Shown here: positions 39,195 through 51,888 of the stretch, piece after piece
How positions within the stretch are numbered: the first letter of the stretch is position 1
Layout of the letters: every line of letters starts with the position of its first letter
Source of the DNA: Phaseolus vulgaris
Taxonomy: Eukaryota > Streptophyta > Magnoliopsida > Fabales > Fabaceae
Direction: 5' to 3'
DNA: 64,000 bases
Assembly (NCBI RefSeq): GCF_000499845.2
Contig: NC_023758.2
Location: forward strand, 43,383,524-43,447,523
Made by a program: the position numbers and the translations under genes
Notes under the pieces: model-generated
Told to the model about the DNA's origin: nothing
Databases searched by the model: none
The model's input: the letters and a program-made list of their open reading frames with translations, nothing else

Positions 39195-40100
39195 ATGGCA
39201 CTCTCCCTGTGTTCCGGTGTTCGCGTTCCTTATTGCTCTCCTTCGTGTTCTTGGAAACCAAATGGTAAAAATTGCGAAGCGCCTACTAAGATGTCATGTA
39301 CCGCAGTTCACAGTGATAAGAAGAATCCATTGGTTGGAATGGGTATTGGGTTGGTAACGGCTTGGGTGATGGGTTTAACGGCGTTAGATGCGGACGCCAC
39401 AAGAATCGAATACTACGCTACCGTTGGAGAGCCTTTGTGTGAGTACAAGTATGTGAAGTCTGGCCTCGGTTACTGTGATATTGTCGAGGGCTTCGGTGTG
39501 GAAGCTCCAATCGGTGAGCTTATCAATGTTAGTTACTCACTCAATTTCTGCACGCAGGCAAACATTTTAGTTAGTTGGTTGTTGTTCTGATTATGAATAT
39601 TAATGGTATATGCACAACACAGGTTCACTATACTGCGAGATTCGGTGATGGGATAGTGTTTGATAGCAGCTACAAACGTGGTAGATCTCTCACCATGCGC
39701 ATTGGTGTTGGCAAGGTATACAATTTATTTTTTATCCTAAAGTATTTTGTAACAGTTTTTGCTGTGTTGTAACTTATGAGAGTGTATTGTGTCTAGGTAA
39801 TCAAGGGACTGGATCAAGGTATTTTAGGGGGTGAAGGAGTACCTCCAATGCGGATAGGTATTAATTTCATTCTTAGATCATTACACGTGTCACTTGATAC
39901 TCTCTTTACAGACTTGCTAATTTACCATTTTTAACCCAGGTGGGAAACGCAAACTGTATGTTCCTCCGCAGTTAGCATATGGCCCTGAACCTGCGGGGTG
40001 CTTCTCAGGTTACTTTTCATCGCATATGGAAAATTTCACTGCACCTGCAACACCAATACAGTAGTAGAATAACACTATAGAGAAGGGAAAATTATGTGTG

Positions 40101-40136
<36 letters not shown>

Positions 40137-40362
40137 AATTTGTTTCGGATTTTTTAACTATTACATGGAACATGCATTTTTTAGTTCATTACTTGAGTGT
40201 ATGATTTATTATCAGAAGATGCCTTGATTATGAAAATTTGTTAGATTTTTTACATGTTTGTCACTGATTCAATAAATAGGTGACTGCAACATACCCGCCA
40301 ATGCCACTCTTCTGTATGATGTTAATTTTGTTGAGCTTTATTCGGGGAACAGATCAAAGTGA
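39195..40362 (+). CDS. FKBP13: Thylakoid-lumen FKBP-type peptidyl-prolyl isomerase FKBP13
   Basis: Five exons: 39195-39527, 39623-39715, 39797-39857, 39940-40008 and 40280-40362. The joined frame is 212 residues; the Arabidopsis protein has 208. Residues 1 to about 40 look like a chloroplast transit peptide. A hydrophobic lumen-targeting segment (45-64) ends in an AxA site (A66-D67-A68), giving a mature start TRIEYYATVGEPLC. The FKBP domain follows: VHYTARF, GIVFDSSY, KVIKGLDQGILGGEGVPPM, GGKRKLYVPPQLAYG. Four cysteines match the two redox-active disulfides of FKBP13: C82/C94 and C183/C188, the latter split over the exon 4/5 junction. The family interacts with the Rieske protein and is regulated by thioredoxin-type oxidation in the lumen. 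The residues before the hydrophobic segment are DKKN rather than a twin arginine. Confidence 0.95.
40104..40133. repeat. (TA)n microsatellite in FKBP13 intron 4
   Basis: About 30 bp of TA units; a second, shorter run lies just past the gene at 40383-40400. Confidence 0.9.
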
Positions 40363-43300
40363 ACGAAGTCAAAGCTGATAAGATATATATATATATATAT
40401 GCATATGAACCACACATGGATTGGGTGAGTTTTCATATCTCCTTAGAATTTTTATGTTCTTAAAATACATTACTGAAATGGTAGCCAAACACTATTGTTG
40501 TGTTCAGATTACTTTCTGTATGCTTGGCAGCGGGCACCAAGCCTTGTTGGTCTTCTTTCCTTATTATCAAAATATAGTAATCAACAGCTTCGATTCTTGA
40601 CCATGAAACAAGAAGATTCTATGCATTTTTATGTACGCATCTGCATGATAAAACATTGATTAGATGCTATAGTAGTTTAATCGGTTGGCATTGATTATAT
40701 CTAATAAGCATCTGCACCATAAAACATTGATCACCTGCTTTAGAAGTTTATTCGGTTGGTATTTGATGAAACATTATATCTAATAAGCAACATTAAAATT
40801 TGATGACAGAAGTGATCATTAAAACATAGTCTGCTTAATATTTCTATTCTTGTGTGAAACACAGGGTTCTTTGTGAAATTTACATCATGTTGTTTAAATG
40901 GCAGGTAGAAGCAGACATGCGGTAAATAAATTTAATATATCTTCTTATAGTATAACGTGAAAAATTCTACTTAAAGCTATTAATGCTAAGAGATAATGAT
41001 GTGATATACTGGTATGCTTTCTTTTCTTCTCTGGCCTAGTTTATCTAAAATAGGTACAATTCTAATTTCTTATTGCTTTTAGAGCAATAAAATAGTGGAG
41101 AATGTGGATCAACTTGTTTGGAAGAATCTCCTTCCCAATTCCAGCTACCTCAAGTTACTGTTCCTGGATAGTGGAGTGGTACATGATTGACCTGGATATC
41201 CCTTTTGTGAGTAATGACCAGTCCTTCCTCGGATATCTATTACATAATTCACGTGTATCTCTGCACAGGACATGCGAGCAACTTGTGTATCTTTAGTGTA
41301 TATGTAATTTTCTGAATGATAAAAAATTATTAATTCTTGATATGATAAATGTCACCTCTTATACATGACATGCTTTACCCTTTTATCTTCCCGTCTGAAA
41401 TAGGATTATATATGCTTAAGCAGTGAAATGCAATTGGAGAATTAATGTGACTAAAGATATCCTAAATTTTAATTTTCTCAAATGCAAGTTGTGCTTCTGT
41501 GTTTGGTTCAACTTATGAGGCAGATAAGCCCAGGAATACTAGCTAACTTTCTGAATGCTTTATATAAGCAGGACTCAGTTAAACTTTCTTGCTAATAGTT
41601 CACTGTGAACAGAATTTTAAATCTGAAATTTACCTACCCAATTTGGTACTCCTCTCCGATCTTCTTGTGCTCACCAGTTGGTGTGACTGACTAGTTTTGA
41701 GATTGGACAGCATATCTGAATTCCTTCAACCTTAACAAATGTTTATATCAGTATCCGTATTTTGCACCCCTAAATATTTTCTTACAACGTGATGACGTTA
41801 GGTGTGGTGATGATAATACTAATAATAATAATGAGTATAGTCATCTGCATAATTATGTTGAATCCCTCTATATTATCCCGAGGTTGCATGGGCCTTTACA
41901 CTTTGCGAGGATCAGGTAAAGGGAGAGGGAAACAAAAAAAGCCAAAGCAGAAAAAATAAAGCTGATTCCTGCCTCTCACTTTGATTGAGAGGAAAAAGAT
42001 ACGCCTTCCTTGAACATTATTGTTCCTGTTTGCTTCAGCTTCTTCTGGGAACCAAGCGTATTGGAATTGGTTTAAATTTTGTATGCTTTTTCAAAAATAG
42101 CATCAATGCAGACTGTCAAATTTTCCTTTTTGGTGATAAGAGGGGCCAAGTGCTCCGTAACTAGGCAGCTAGCAACGCTCGGGGTCGGCAAAGCCAAAAT
42201 GCAATGTTACTGTGAATGTGTATACTACAGCGAAAATAATCAATGCCTCTAATTAAGCAATTTGGAGTCCTTTCTAACTATATTCTACTTTGCTTGGTTA
42301 AGAATATTGACAAAAATACCAAATCTTATGTCATAAAGTGATAAGTAAAAGTTTTATCCACATATACTTGCTTGGGAAATTAAAGGATAGATTCTATGAG
42401 AATTTTAATGATAAAATAGTCAAATATAAAAAACAATTGCATATAAAATAAATTAAAAATAGTAAGATATTTTAATTTTTGCCACAAAATGAGTTTAATT
42501 TGAATGAGTAAAATATTTGGATTTAAGCTCAATAGACTTCTTAAAATGGTAGCATCAATCTTTCTAGGGTTACAACTTAATTATCTTGAATTATCTTGAA
42601 TCCATGATTGTAGGAAGTGAACTTTAAATCTAACTCAACATTATAAGATCAATTTATAAGGTAAAGTTTGCATCTACTTATATATTATATAAATGTTCCC
42701 GTTTCTAATCAATGTTTCTAATCAATGTGAGATTTTTAATATACAAAGTTACAACATTAACATGCTTTTAGGTTCATGAATGTGTTTAAATAACTTAATT
42801 GTAAGCAATCATGAGTTAGTTAAGTGCATTCATGTATCTTTCTACTCCCATTCACATACTTTAAATTTTTATAAACTTTTAAAACATTTTAGAAACTTCT
42901 AAAAAATTTACAAATTAATTTTCTTCCTAATTTTTTCTTCATTCTTTCCTCTTGTTTTTTTTTTCGTCTTGTATTCCTTGATACTTGATGTGCTCTTAAT
43001 TCAACAACAAATTCACATCTAACATACCTATAAAAGAAGTATAAATAACATTTAACCAAGCTCAAGGATGAAAGTCATAGTCAATTATAACTAAGTTACT
43101 TGGAATATCATGTCTATGTATGCTTGAGTTTCAAACATCTAGAAGTGACTTTGTCTATATATATGTATGTATATTTCTATGCATGTCCATATTAATCATT
43201 TAAGAATACACTAAGTCACATGATTCTTTATGTATGGAAAGTAAAGAATGTTCAAACGACAAAAATTTATTTTCTTGTAGAGAAAAGTTTTGTTGATCCT

Positions 43301-44386
43301 ATGAACAGAAAATAACATATATTTAATATATTAGCACCCTTTCTTGAATAATATGTTGTTATTAAAGCTTCATTCCTTTCTTGCATTCACTGGGCCATAG
43401 AGATATTAAAGAGTCCATGAAATATTTTGATTCCTTTTTTAGTAATTTAATCTCCATTTCACGTGGCTAAACTTCATAACTAAGGAAGAAGGAATAATAT
43501 GGAAGACAAATCTAATTTGTTAGAAACTTGCAAGTTCATAGATTGTGTTAAAAACCTTCTTAAGTAAGGTGGAACTTACTTTCTTTAGGAACAAATCACT
43601 TTATTTTTATTCTTTCTTTTCCTTTCTCTCTTTAATTTCATTGTTATTTTATTCTTTGTTTTCATAATGTCATAAGTTTGCTCTTTTATAGTAGTGAAAC
43701 TTTCTTGTAATAGACTTTTATAAATAGAAACAGTTAAGTTGCCTAAAAATGGACTCTTTAAGAACACACATAATCTTTCATTACGTACAAAACACTTCAA
43801 TCCTTCTTTTACTGTCTCATTTAAGCTATTTAAAAGAAAAAGGTTCTCACTTAGCTACTTAAAAATATATAGCTTCAAGCACTCACAAAATATTTCTGTT
43901 TTCTTTTCAACAAAGAAAACTTAAGCTACCAAACAAATTTGAGATAGTTTGAGTCAAAACAAAAATTTCCTCTCTGCATTTTAACCTTATGAAAACTCCT
44001 AATTTCTTCTAAATGTGGTCCTTCAACGAATGTTTTTAAAAACTAGACAAAATTAGATGCAAGATATACTAAAAGTTGAAAATAAACTTTAAGAAACAGT
44101 TAATAAAAATTAAACTGCCATTAAGGTTTAAAAACATGCATCAGCAAAGAAGTACAGTGCAGAATCTGGAACGCTGAGGCAAAAAAAGAGAGGAAAACAA
44201 TGATGACAGCAACGTTGTTCCCATCTTTTTATGTAATTAATAAGCAAAAAAGAAGTGAACACTCGAGGAAAGCAAAAACTTGAAAATGGAGGAGATAAGA
44301 AAAAGAAAAAGAAAAATGTAAAAGACAAAAAGAGTGCATTAAAATTTGAAAATTTACAATGCTGTGCGAAAAGGCATATATTTTGT
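40363..44386. other. Spacer between FKBP13 and HIPP genes
   Basis: No gene seen. It includes a direct repeat of about 50 bp near 40640-40690 and 40710-40770 (GCATCTGCA, AAAACATTGAT, TTCGGTTGG). A degraded copy of the miniature LTR element lies at 42609-42740. Confidence 0.5.
42609..42740 (-). mobile_element. Degraded, truncated relative of the miniature LTR element
   Basis: 42609-42684 matches the 76-bp LTR of the element at 3418-3739 with many substitutions: TAGGAAGTGAACTTTAAATC, TCTAACTCAACATTATAAGA and CATCTACTTATATA. It is followed by TCAATGTGAGATTTT, like the start of that element's centre. No second LTR, primer site or target duplication was found. Confidence 0.6.
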
Positions 44387-44928
44387 CTACATGATGGAGC
44401 AGGCATTTGGGTTGTCATCACTGAACATGGTGACATAAGGGTCTTCATATCTTGTGATTGTTCCAGTGTTGGCAGGGACCTCCACTCTCCTCACATAACC
44501 AGGAGGAGCCTTCTTATCATAAGCTGCCACTGCGTATGGATGAGCCACCAAATTGTAAGGTACATACGGCCAAATCTCAGCCTTCTTCCCCGTTGACTTC
44601 GCCTTCTTCAGCACCTTGTTTGCTTCAACATACCCACTCACTGTCACTTTCTGCTGTTTACGGTTTATCTCCACAGATTTCACTCCTGCACTCACCATTT
44701 CATTCAATCATCTTCATGTTAATATAGATGATGACGAAGACAAATTTATATATAACATAACTCACCACTTAATGAAGAGAGGGCGTTCTTGACCTTAAGC
44801 TCACAGCCATCACAATCCATCCTCACCTTTAGCTCCACCGTCTGGAACTGCTTCTTCTTTTTCTTCTTGTGTTGGTAGCCACTGCCCATCAGATCAGACA
44901 AGTACTCCAGTGTGCCTCCAACTCCCAT
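44387..44928 (-). CDS. HIPP: Heavy-metal-associated isoprenylated plant protein (HIPP)
   Basis: Two exons on the minus strand: 44928-44766 and 44685-44387, joined to 153 residues. A basic tract (HKKKKKKQ, 20-27) precedes one HMA domain (about 30-94) with the metal-binding motif MDCDGC (37-42) and VKSVEINRKQQKVTVSGYVE. The protein ends NACSIM, a CaaX box that should be farnesylated on C150. The sequence is close to the Arabidopsis HIPP20-24 group, whose members bind cadmium, zinc or copper and sit at membranes through the lipid; the exact paralogue is not fixed. The ATG at 44928 begins the conserved MGVGGTLEYLSDL, with a TATA box about 50 bp upstream. Confidence 0.94.
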
Positions 44929-44975
44929 TTCTGTGTGTTCAGACAAAAGGTGAAGAGGGCTTGGCAATGAATGTG

Positions 44976-44984
44976 TATATATAG
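44976..44984 (-). promoter_or_regulatory. TATA box of the HIPP gene
   Basis: The minus strand reads CTATATATA, about 50 bp before the ATG at 44928. Confidence 0.5.
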
Positions 44985-47777
44985 CAACAAGATTACGTTG
45001 TGTGTGATTAAAATGATGGAAGCATACATATACACACATATATAGCACACACAACTACAACTCCATACAATGTTTTTTACGACATTACTTTTGTTTTTCT
45101 ATGTTTCTGTCACTTTAATTATCTTATATTGTAAAGAACTTTTGATATTAGTACAAGAAATTGATTGATATTGAAAACAAAGGGAAGACAGGTGTGAAAC
45201 AAAAGAAGATGCAATGCAATTAGGAAGCTTGTTTCTTAAAAAAACGGATTCCTTCCTTCCTTACCTTGAAATAATAAAAAATAAGAGTGATATCTGCTAT
45301 GCGCTGTGAAGAAGTTGTATACTACGTTTGAGATCTCTCACTTACCGAGACAGAGTCTACTTATAGAGAGACGTTTAAACAGATTCAAACAGATTAAAGG
45401 TGGTGGTCCCAAAACACCACAAAACAATACCCTTTTTCTTACCTCCGTGTAAAACCAAAAAAATTGGATTAGGTTGACTAGAAAACATATTTTAGATGAG
45501 TGTGCTTAATTATTGTGTTTCTATTATAATCTTCATTTAAAAAACCTTTCTGTTTGTAATCAAATTATAATAAATAAAATAAAAATCTAATTAGTTGTTC
45601 GTGATGTAGATTGTAGATTGGTGACTAAACCACATTAAATGCTGTGTTATTTATTTTCTGTAATTGATTCGTGATTGTGTATTGCTTACGCATGTCTTTA
45701 CCATCAAGATTTTTCCTTCCAAATGTTATATATTATTATCACTCTCAAGAAACTCTAGCTAACATAGATTTTTTAAAAGATTATTGATATCATGAGAAAT
45801 GTATTAGTTTGTAGTTATTTTTAGTAGAGGTGTGATATTCAACTATCAAATTTATTAAAAAAAAAATATTTTAGATCATATATAATGAGTCTTTTAGTTT
45901 TTCTATTTAATCAATAATAATGAGTCTTTTATTACATTTATTTTAAATTTTTTTATAGCATTTTGGTCCGCGAAGCACAGATGCTGGACTGAGCTTAATA
46001 AAAAAAATTGAAAAAGAAAGACTTGCCTTGAAAAATGTATTGTTTGTATTTCTTTTATTATTTTTCTTGTGGGTAACAATATATTCCTTTTGACACTGAG
46101 AGGCTAATCTTTTAACGATATATGACTGAAATAAACTTAATAATACATTTTTAATTGATATGATTAGGACACTAAACTATTTACTAATTATGTACCAACA
46201 TTGTTGGTTTATTAATTCACTTTATAAAATGGCTTCTCTTATTTTGTAACATCAAAAAATCTTAAAGGAGAAGAGAACATTGAGAGAAGGAAACACTCAA
46301 TTATTGCTAAATGGTGGTTGGGTTACGTGTAAGTTTAAATTTAAATATATTACATGTCTATGTCAGTCTTATATTACATGCAAAAGCTTGATATTCATTA
46401 ATTTATAACTATATAAACAAACAAAAAATCGTATTATATATATTATATCTTTACGAAGAGCATATCAAATAAAAGTATAAACGGAGTTTATTTTAATTAT
46501 TTAATCATTGTTAAAATTATTTAAGATAATTGTAAATTTAACTTTGTGGGTTTATGACTGCAAAAACAGCTTTTGTTAATAGGTGGATTTCTTGTACTGT
46601 TATCCTCTTTCTTATATTTATATAAATCATTTTATTGGCTGATAAAAACAAGTCACAGTGCCCCTTTTCTAAAGAAAAATATTCTGTCACAAAAGTAAAA
46701 CTGAACCTTCCACGGCCTTTCTTAAAAGCCTTCTAAAAGAATAAACTTAACTTCTTTCTTTATATTTTCTAAAATAAAACACCATTTATACTTACAAGTT
46801 AAAAATTATTAATTATTTTATAAATAAAAAATCGAAGTGATTCGACACCACTATAAGCATTTTATATAAAAAAATTAAAATAATACTAATAATCCAAAAT
46901 TTTAAGAAACTAAATATATAAGTTTTCTTTCTGGTGAATTTCATGGTTGACGAAATGGTGAGAGATGCTGTTTTACGATTTAATTAGTATAATTAGCAAT
47001 GAGGAGAAGAGTTATTAATTTTTTGATTACTTTGTTAGAGCTAAATGAAGTTTGAAATTAGTTTATGTAAGAAAGTGGTGAAATGACAGAAGCCAATAAC
47101 GCGTTTGGTTGGGAACATTTCACACACCAGCTGTTGGGAGGAGTTGGTGCAGACGAATTCCAAAACCGGTTTTAGTTTAATACAACAATCTCAGCAACCC
47201 TAGTGTGGTGGAAGCTTCTTAAGTTTCTCCAATCAGACAAATAAATTATATGTAATTTAATTTCACAAAATTAATTTGTAAAATAAGAATTACATTCTAT
47301 ATAATAACTCAACTTTACAAAATAATTTTAAAAATATAATATTTTATTGTTAACTGATATAAAATATTTTATTTTGTGTACTTTAATTCAAAGCCATATT
47401 GCACAGGTGTCTGTCATGTTACGAGGTAGAGTTTTCTTATTTGCATGTAAGAGAGCAGAATATTTTACAATTTTTTTATGATTAAAATATAATTTATCTT
47501 TATATAAGGCTAATGGTTGGTGAAGCTACCTTTTGTAAAAGGAGCATTGGACTTATTATGAAGTAAGTTTTTAAAATAAAAAAAATATTTATTTTTTATA
47601 TTGAAGATATAGAAACTATAATTGTAGTAAAAAAACTTTGAAATTTTTGTTTTTTATGAAAAGAAACAGAGATAAATTTAAAAAATGATATATCATTAAA
47701 TCTTTTATTTATTTATTTATTCATTCATGTCGTTGTAACTCATAGCAAGTTCTTATGCCTGTCTCTTGAAACATTGG

Positions 47778-47821
<44 letters not shown>

Positions 47822-50800
47822 GTGTGTGTATGCATGTCGTTTAATGAGTTTGGTTTTGTCCTCTTACAGCTATATGATGGCCTCTAAATATAGATGTCCA
47901 TTTGAATGAATGCATGTGATTTAACAAATCCCTATTCTTTTGACCAACCTCATGAACATGCCTTTCTATTTGATCACACATACCCATGCATATATTATTT
48001 GATGGATCAATATACCTAAAATAACCATTTCTTAAAAAAATAAAATTATGAGCAAACAATTAAATACCATTTCTTCAAAACTATGAACTAATGAATTTGT
48101 TGCCTCCACTAGTGGCTGCATATGGACAAACTCATCAATTTCACCTCTTTGAGTTAATTTAGAGTTAGTACTAATTAAATGCTCTCTAATTAACGGTTAG
48201 TGTTAATTCTAGTTTTGTTTTAAACAAAAATTGGAGCATAGTGTTCCCTAATATTATTCTTTCTCCAATCTAAATGGTTCATAGTACCTGTTTCAATAAA
48301 TTTATTCATAAACCTTTCTAACAAAGAAACATATTTTTTAAATTAATTTATATACATTTTTTTTAAAAAAATATGCAACTACAAATTAGCTTAAACATAA
48401 ATTATTTTATTTTTGAAGAAATTTATTTTATTTATTCTTATTTTTATTTTTATCTCTTCAAAGTGTTTTTAAAAAAATTATCCAAATGAATGGAGAAATT
48501 TATGTATTTGTATCAATAAAGTTTCTTTTTATGTATGATAAAACTTTCATAATTATGGTATGCAAGGTAATTAATTGGGAGTTTATTCCTATTGAAAATG
48601 AAACAGTCGAAATCGAACGAGTCACATTATTTGGATTGATGATCGATCGACTGAATAATTAATTACAATAAAGAATAAATAAAACATATGCGACAAGTAT
48701 GATAACATTTTACATATCAACATTCCTGTGAATTTGGACAACACTTCGATAAATCCGGAAACTAAGATAAATTAGCTAATAATGTTTTATTAAAGATACA
48801 TGTCAAATATGGTGCATGAATAAAATAACCTACTACTGAATACTATAAATAAGTCTTTTACACAAGAGTAAGGTACGTTTTTATCAATTACATACACTCT
48901 TAATATACAATACTTACTTTATAATTGGAGAACCTTTTACAGGTTACCCCCCTTGATCGAGCATCAAAGAGTTGAAGAGTACGAGAGGGAGAATACAAGA
49001 AGGACAAAGGAGGAGCGACAAAGATATCAAAAACAAAATTATTACTATTAGCTCTAGTTCTAGGTACTATCTAAACCTCTTTAGTTTACACAAGTACAAA
49101 AACAAAAAATCATCATTTGATAAAATTCACATTTCTTGTTATAATTCATACACCCATAATTAGTGGATGGCAAAGAATTATAAACCTTAATTACGTTTTT
49201 TTTTATTTCTTTATTTGATAATAGATCAAATTATTTTTTAAAATCAAGAACACGCGTCAAATTATCTTTAAAATTACAAAGTGTTAGTGTAATCTTTCAA
49301 ATTACTACTAAACAATAAACTACTTTAGTCTCTAAAAGTATAACAATATTTTAATAAGTTAAGAAACCAAAATAATATCTTAATAAAATTTCAAAAATTA
49401 AATTAACCAACATTAATAATCTCATGGTATTTCCTTTTCTTTTCTTTCGGTGCTAGACAATATATCCGTTGAACGAAATAGCATGATGATTTATTTTTAA
49501 AGTGCCTAAATGGAGCAATTAATCAAATAATTAAACCAAACTGCATGAAAAACCTTTTTCTCTTCAAAAGCAACACTCCACAGAAAGCTTCCACTTTTGG
49601 GAAAAGTTGGATGCAAAGAGAAAGGGAAACAAAAAAATAAAAAGTGAAGCAAATGTGGTAAAAGTATACGAGTGCAAAGCTTTTAGTGAAGGAAATAAAA
49701 CAATGGCCACGTACCAGTGATCATGCATACGTATAAATGGCATATATGATTTTGAAATCATAATAACAATATATTATATATACTATGAAATATTTTTATT
49801 TTAGTCCTAAAATATTATAATAAAATAAAAAAATCAAACTAAACTTAACCTAAAATTATTATAATTATATAATTAAAACTAGTATTACTTATATTAAATA
49901 TCATGCACCTATAAAGTGATAATCCACTGCACAGGAAAACTTGTCAAAACAAGAAATGTTACAGCATTTTGTAAACAAGATTAACTATAATGATTATGAC
50001 TTCATTTAAAGTTAATAAAATCAGATATTTTAAGTTATTTTCAATACTTATATGAATTAGCAATTACTTGATCATATTCTGCTTTAGTTTAAGAAAAAAT
50101 GTTTCTCCTCTCATGACATAACATTTTGATGCTCCTGTTTGAAGGAAAAGAGAACTAACATGGAAAGCTGCATCAAGCTTTCTGCGTTTTTTTTCTTTCC
50201 TTTTTGGATTCTGTATTCCTATTATAAGAAAAAGAAACCACTTTAGGAAATGGGGATGAAGGGTGCAGCTAAAGGCTGCATCAATCTTTCTGTTGTATCA
50301 ATTGTTTTGAAAAATTACGTTTGTGGTCTTTTTTTTCATACCTTAGAAATTTAAATTAGGAAAAAACATTGAAATGTATGTGTTTTTTTTTCAGTAAACT
50401 ACATTTTATTTTTCCTAACTTCTTAATTGAAATTCCACATGCACGTAATATACCACTAGATTATACAACCATTTAACATGGATAGTTATATTTAATAATA
50501 TTTGTAATAATTTACGTATGAACATGGCTAGAATGAATTAGGCTTATAACTCTTACGTGAAAAATGGAATAACAGAAGTCAACATGTGACCTCGATGAAT
50601 CTCAAGTCATCATCATATTGCGCAAGGAATTGAAGTTGGTTCAGTGGATTTTCTTTTTTCCTAAATCTTGTGAACCAGTTGTTGAATGAATCATTTTGTT
50701 ACTGAAGAAACAAAATAAAATAGACGTAAACTTCAGCTGGCACGCAATATTAAACAGAATTAGGTGAGGGTATAACGCAATGCAATATTCATGGATTTGC

Positions 50801-51888
50801 CATTGGTCCACATGACTCAAATATTCTTTTCCTTCCTATGCTACCACCATAATGCCCTACTCACTTTCTCACATTTCATGCTTCTATTAAAACCAGAACA
50901 TGCTCTTGAAAATTCAGAACTAATTTTTTCTTCTTTGTGTAGATATAAAATGGCTTATTGTTACTTTTGCATTAGTCTCAAGTGCATAGCTTCAAATATT
51001 GCCAAGTAGTTTCTGCTCAAAACGTCATGTCAGGAAGTCGACAAAGGCTTCTTAGCTTATGACAAAACATAAGAGGAAAAAGAAGATAAACCACTCTCGA
51101 AATCAATCCACACCCACCTGATTCTCATAGAATACGAATTCTGATGTTAAATCAAACTTAACTTTAGTCACACAATCAAAATACTATATACCATACAAAT
51201 ACATGTTAAAAAGAATAAATTTTGAGCGCACAATAAAAAATAAAATCATCCATATATAATTGTATACTCAAGATTAACTATTTTTTACCTCACTGAATAC
51301 TGAACATGCTTACATGTACATGTATAAAACAAAAAGTAAAACCAAAACATGAAGCAGTAACAAATGTGAAGGTAAGCACAAGCTGCATTACGTGTAAAGT
51401 TCCACTTCAGTGCTAGAGTCTCCATTACTAGAGGGGTTCAGTTGGTAAGAAAAACACTGATGAGGTATGTGACACCCGTGTGTATGAGGATTCCACACAC
51501 CCCATTAAGTTTTCTCTCTTCTACTAGATCCAACCAGAGAATGAAGAGACTCCTAACTCTTCCATTACGGATAAGTAACAAGCAGATCCACTCTCCAAGT
51601 ACAACAATTTTTGTCATTCATATTTTACATTCAATTTACTGTCAAATAACTATACTAAGTCGTACTTATTACAATACAAGCCCCAATACAAAAAATGATA
51701 TGATAAAACAGACTCGCTATAACTTTAAATTGACAACACTCAAAGAATCATACAAGAAACGCGAAGCTGGCCTGATCTTCGTGCCCCTAGTGTTTTATCC
51801 TAGGAATGAAAGATCAAGTTACAAAAGAATATTATGACAAAAGAGTCTGTTTTAACTATGTAATTTGAAATATGTAAGGTGGATGGTA
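44985..51888. other. Long AT-rich spacer between HIPP and CSI1
   Basis: HIPP promoter side, then AT-rich DNA with a microsatellite at 47780-47816. Open frames such as 48972-49163, 50791-51009 and 51442-51837 have no recognisable motif. The last few hundred bases before 51889 are probably CSI1 3' untranslated or flanking sequence. No tRNA or other RNA gene was recognised. Confidence 0.5.
47780..47816. repeat. (AT)n microsatellite
   Basis: About 37 bp of AT units followed by a TG run. Confidence 0.9.

Noticed and set aside
41105..41160. CTTCCCAATTCCAGCTACC resembling miR482
   Set aside because: It differs at the positions that matter from the miR482/2118 pattern I know, and no pairing arm was seen.
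51434..51480. tRNA-like A-box (GGTTCAGTTGGTAAG)
   Set aside because: No B-box (GGTTCGAATCC type) or acceptor stem follows at the required spacing.
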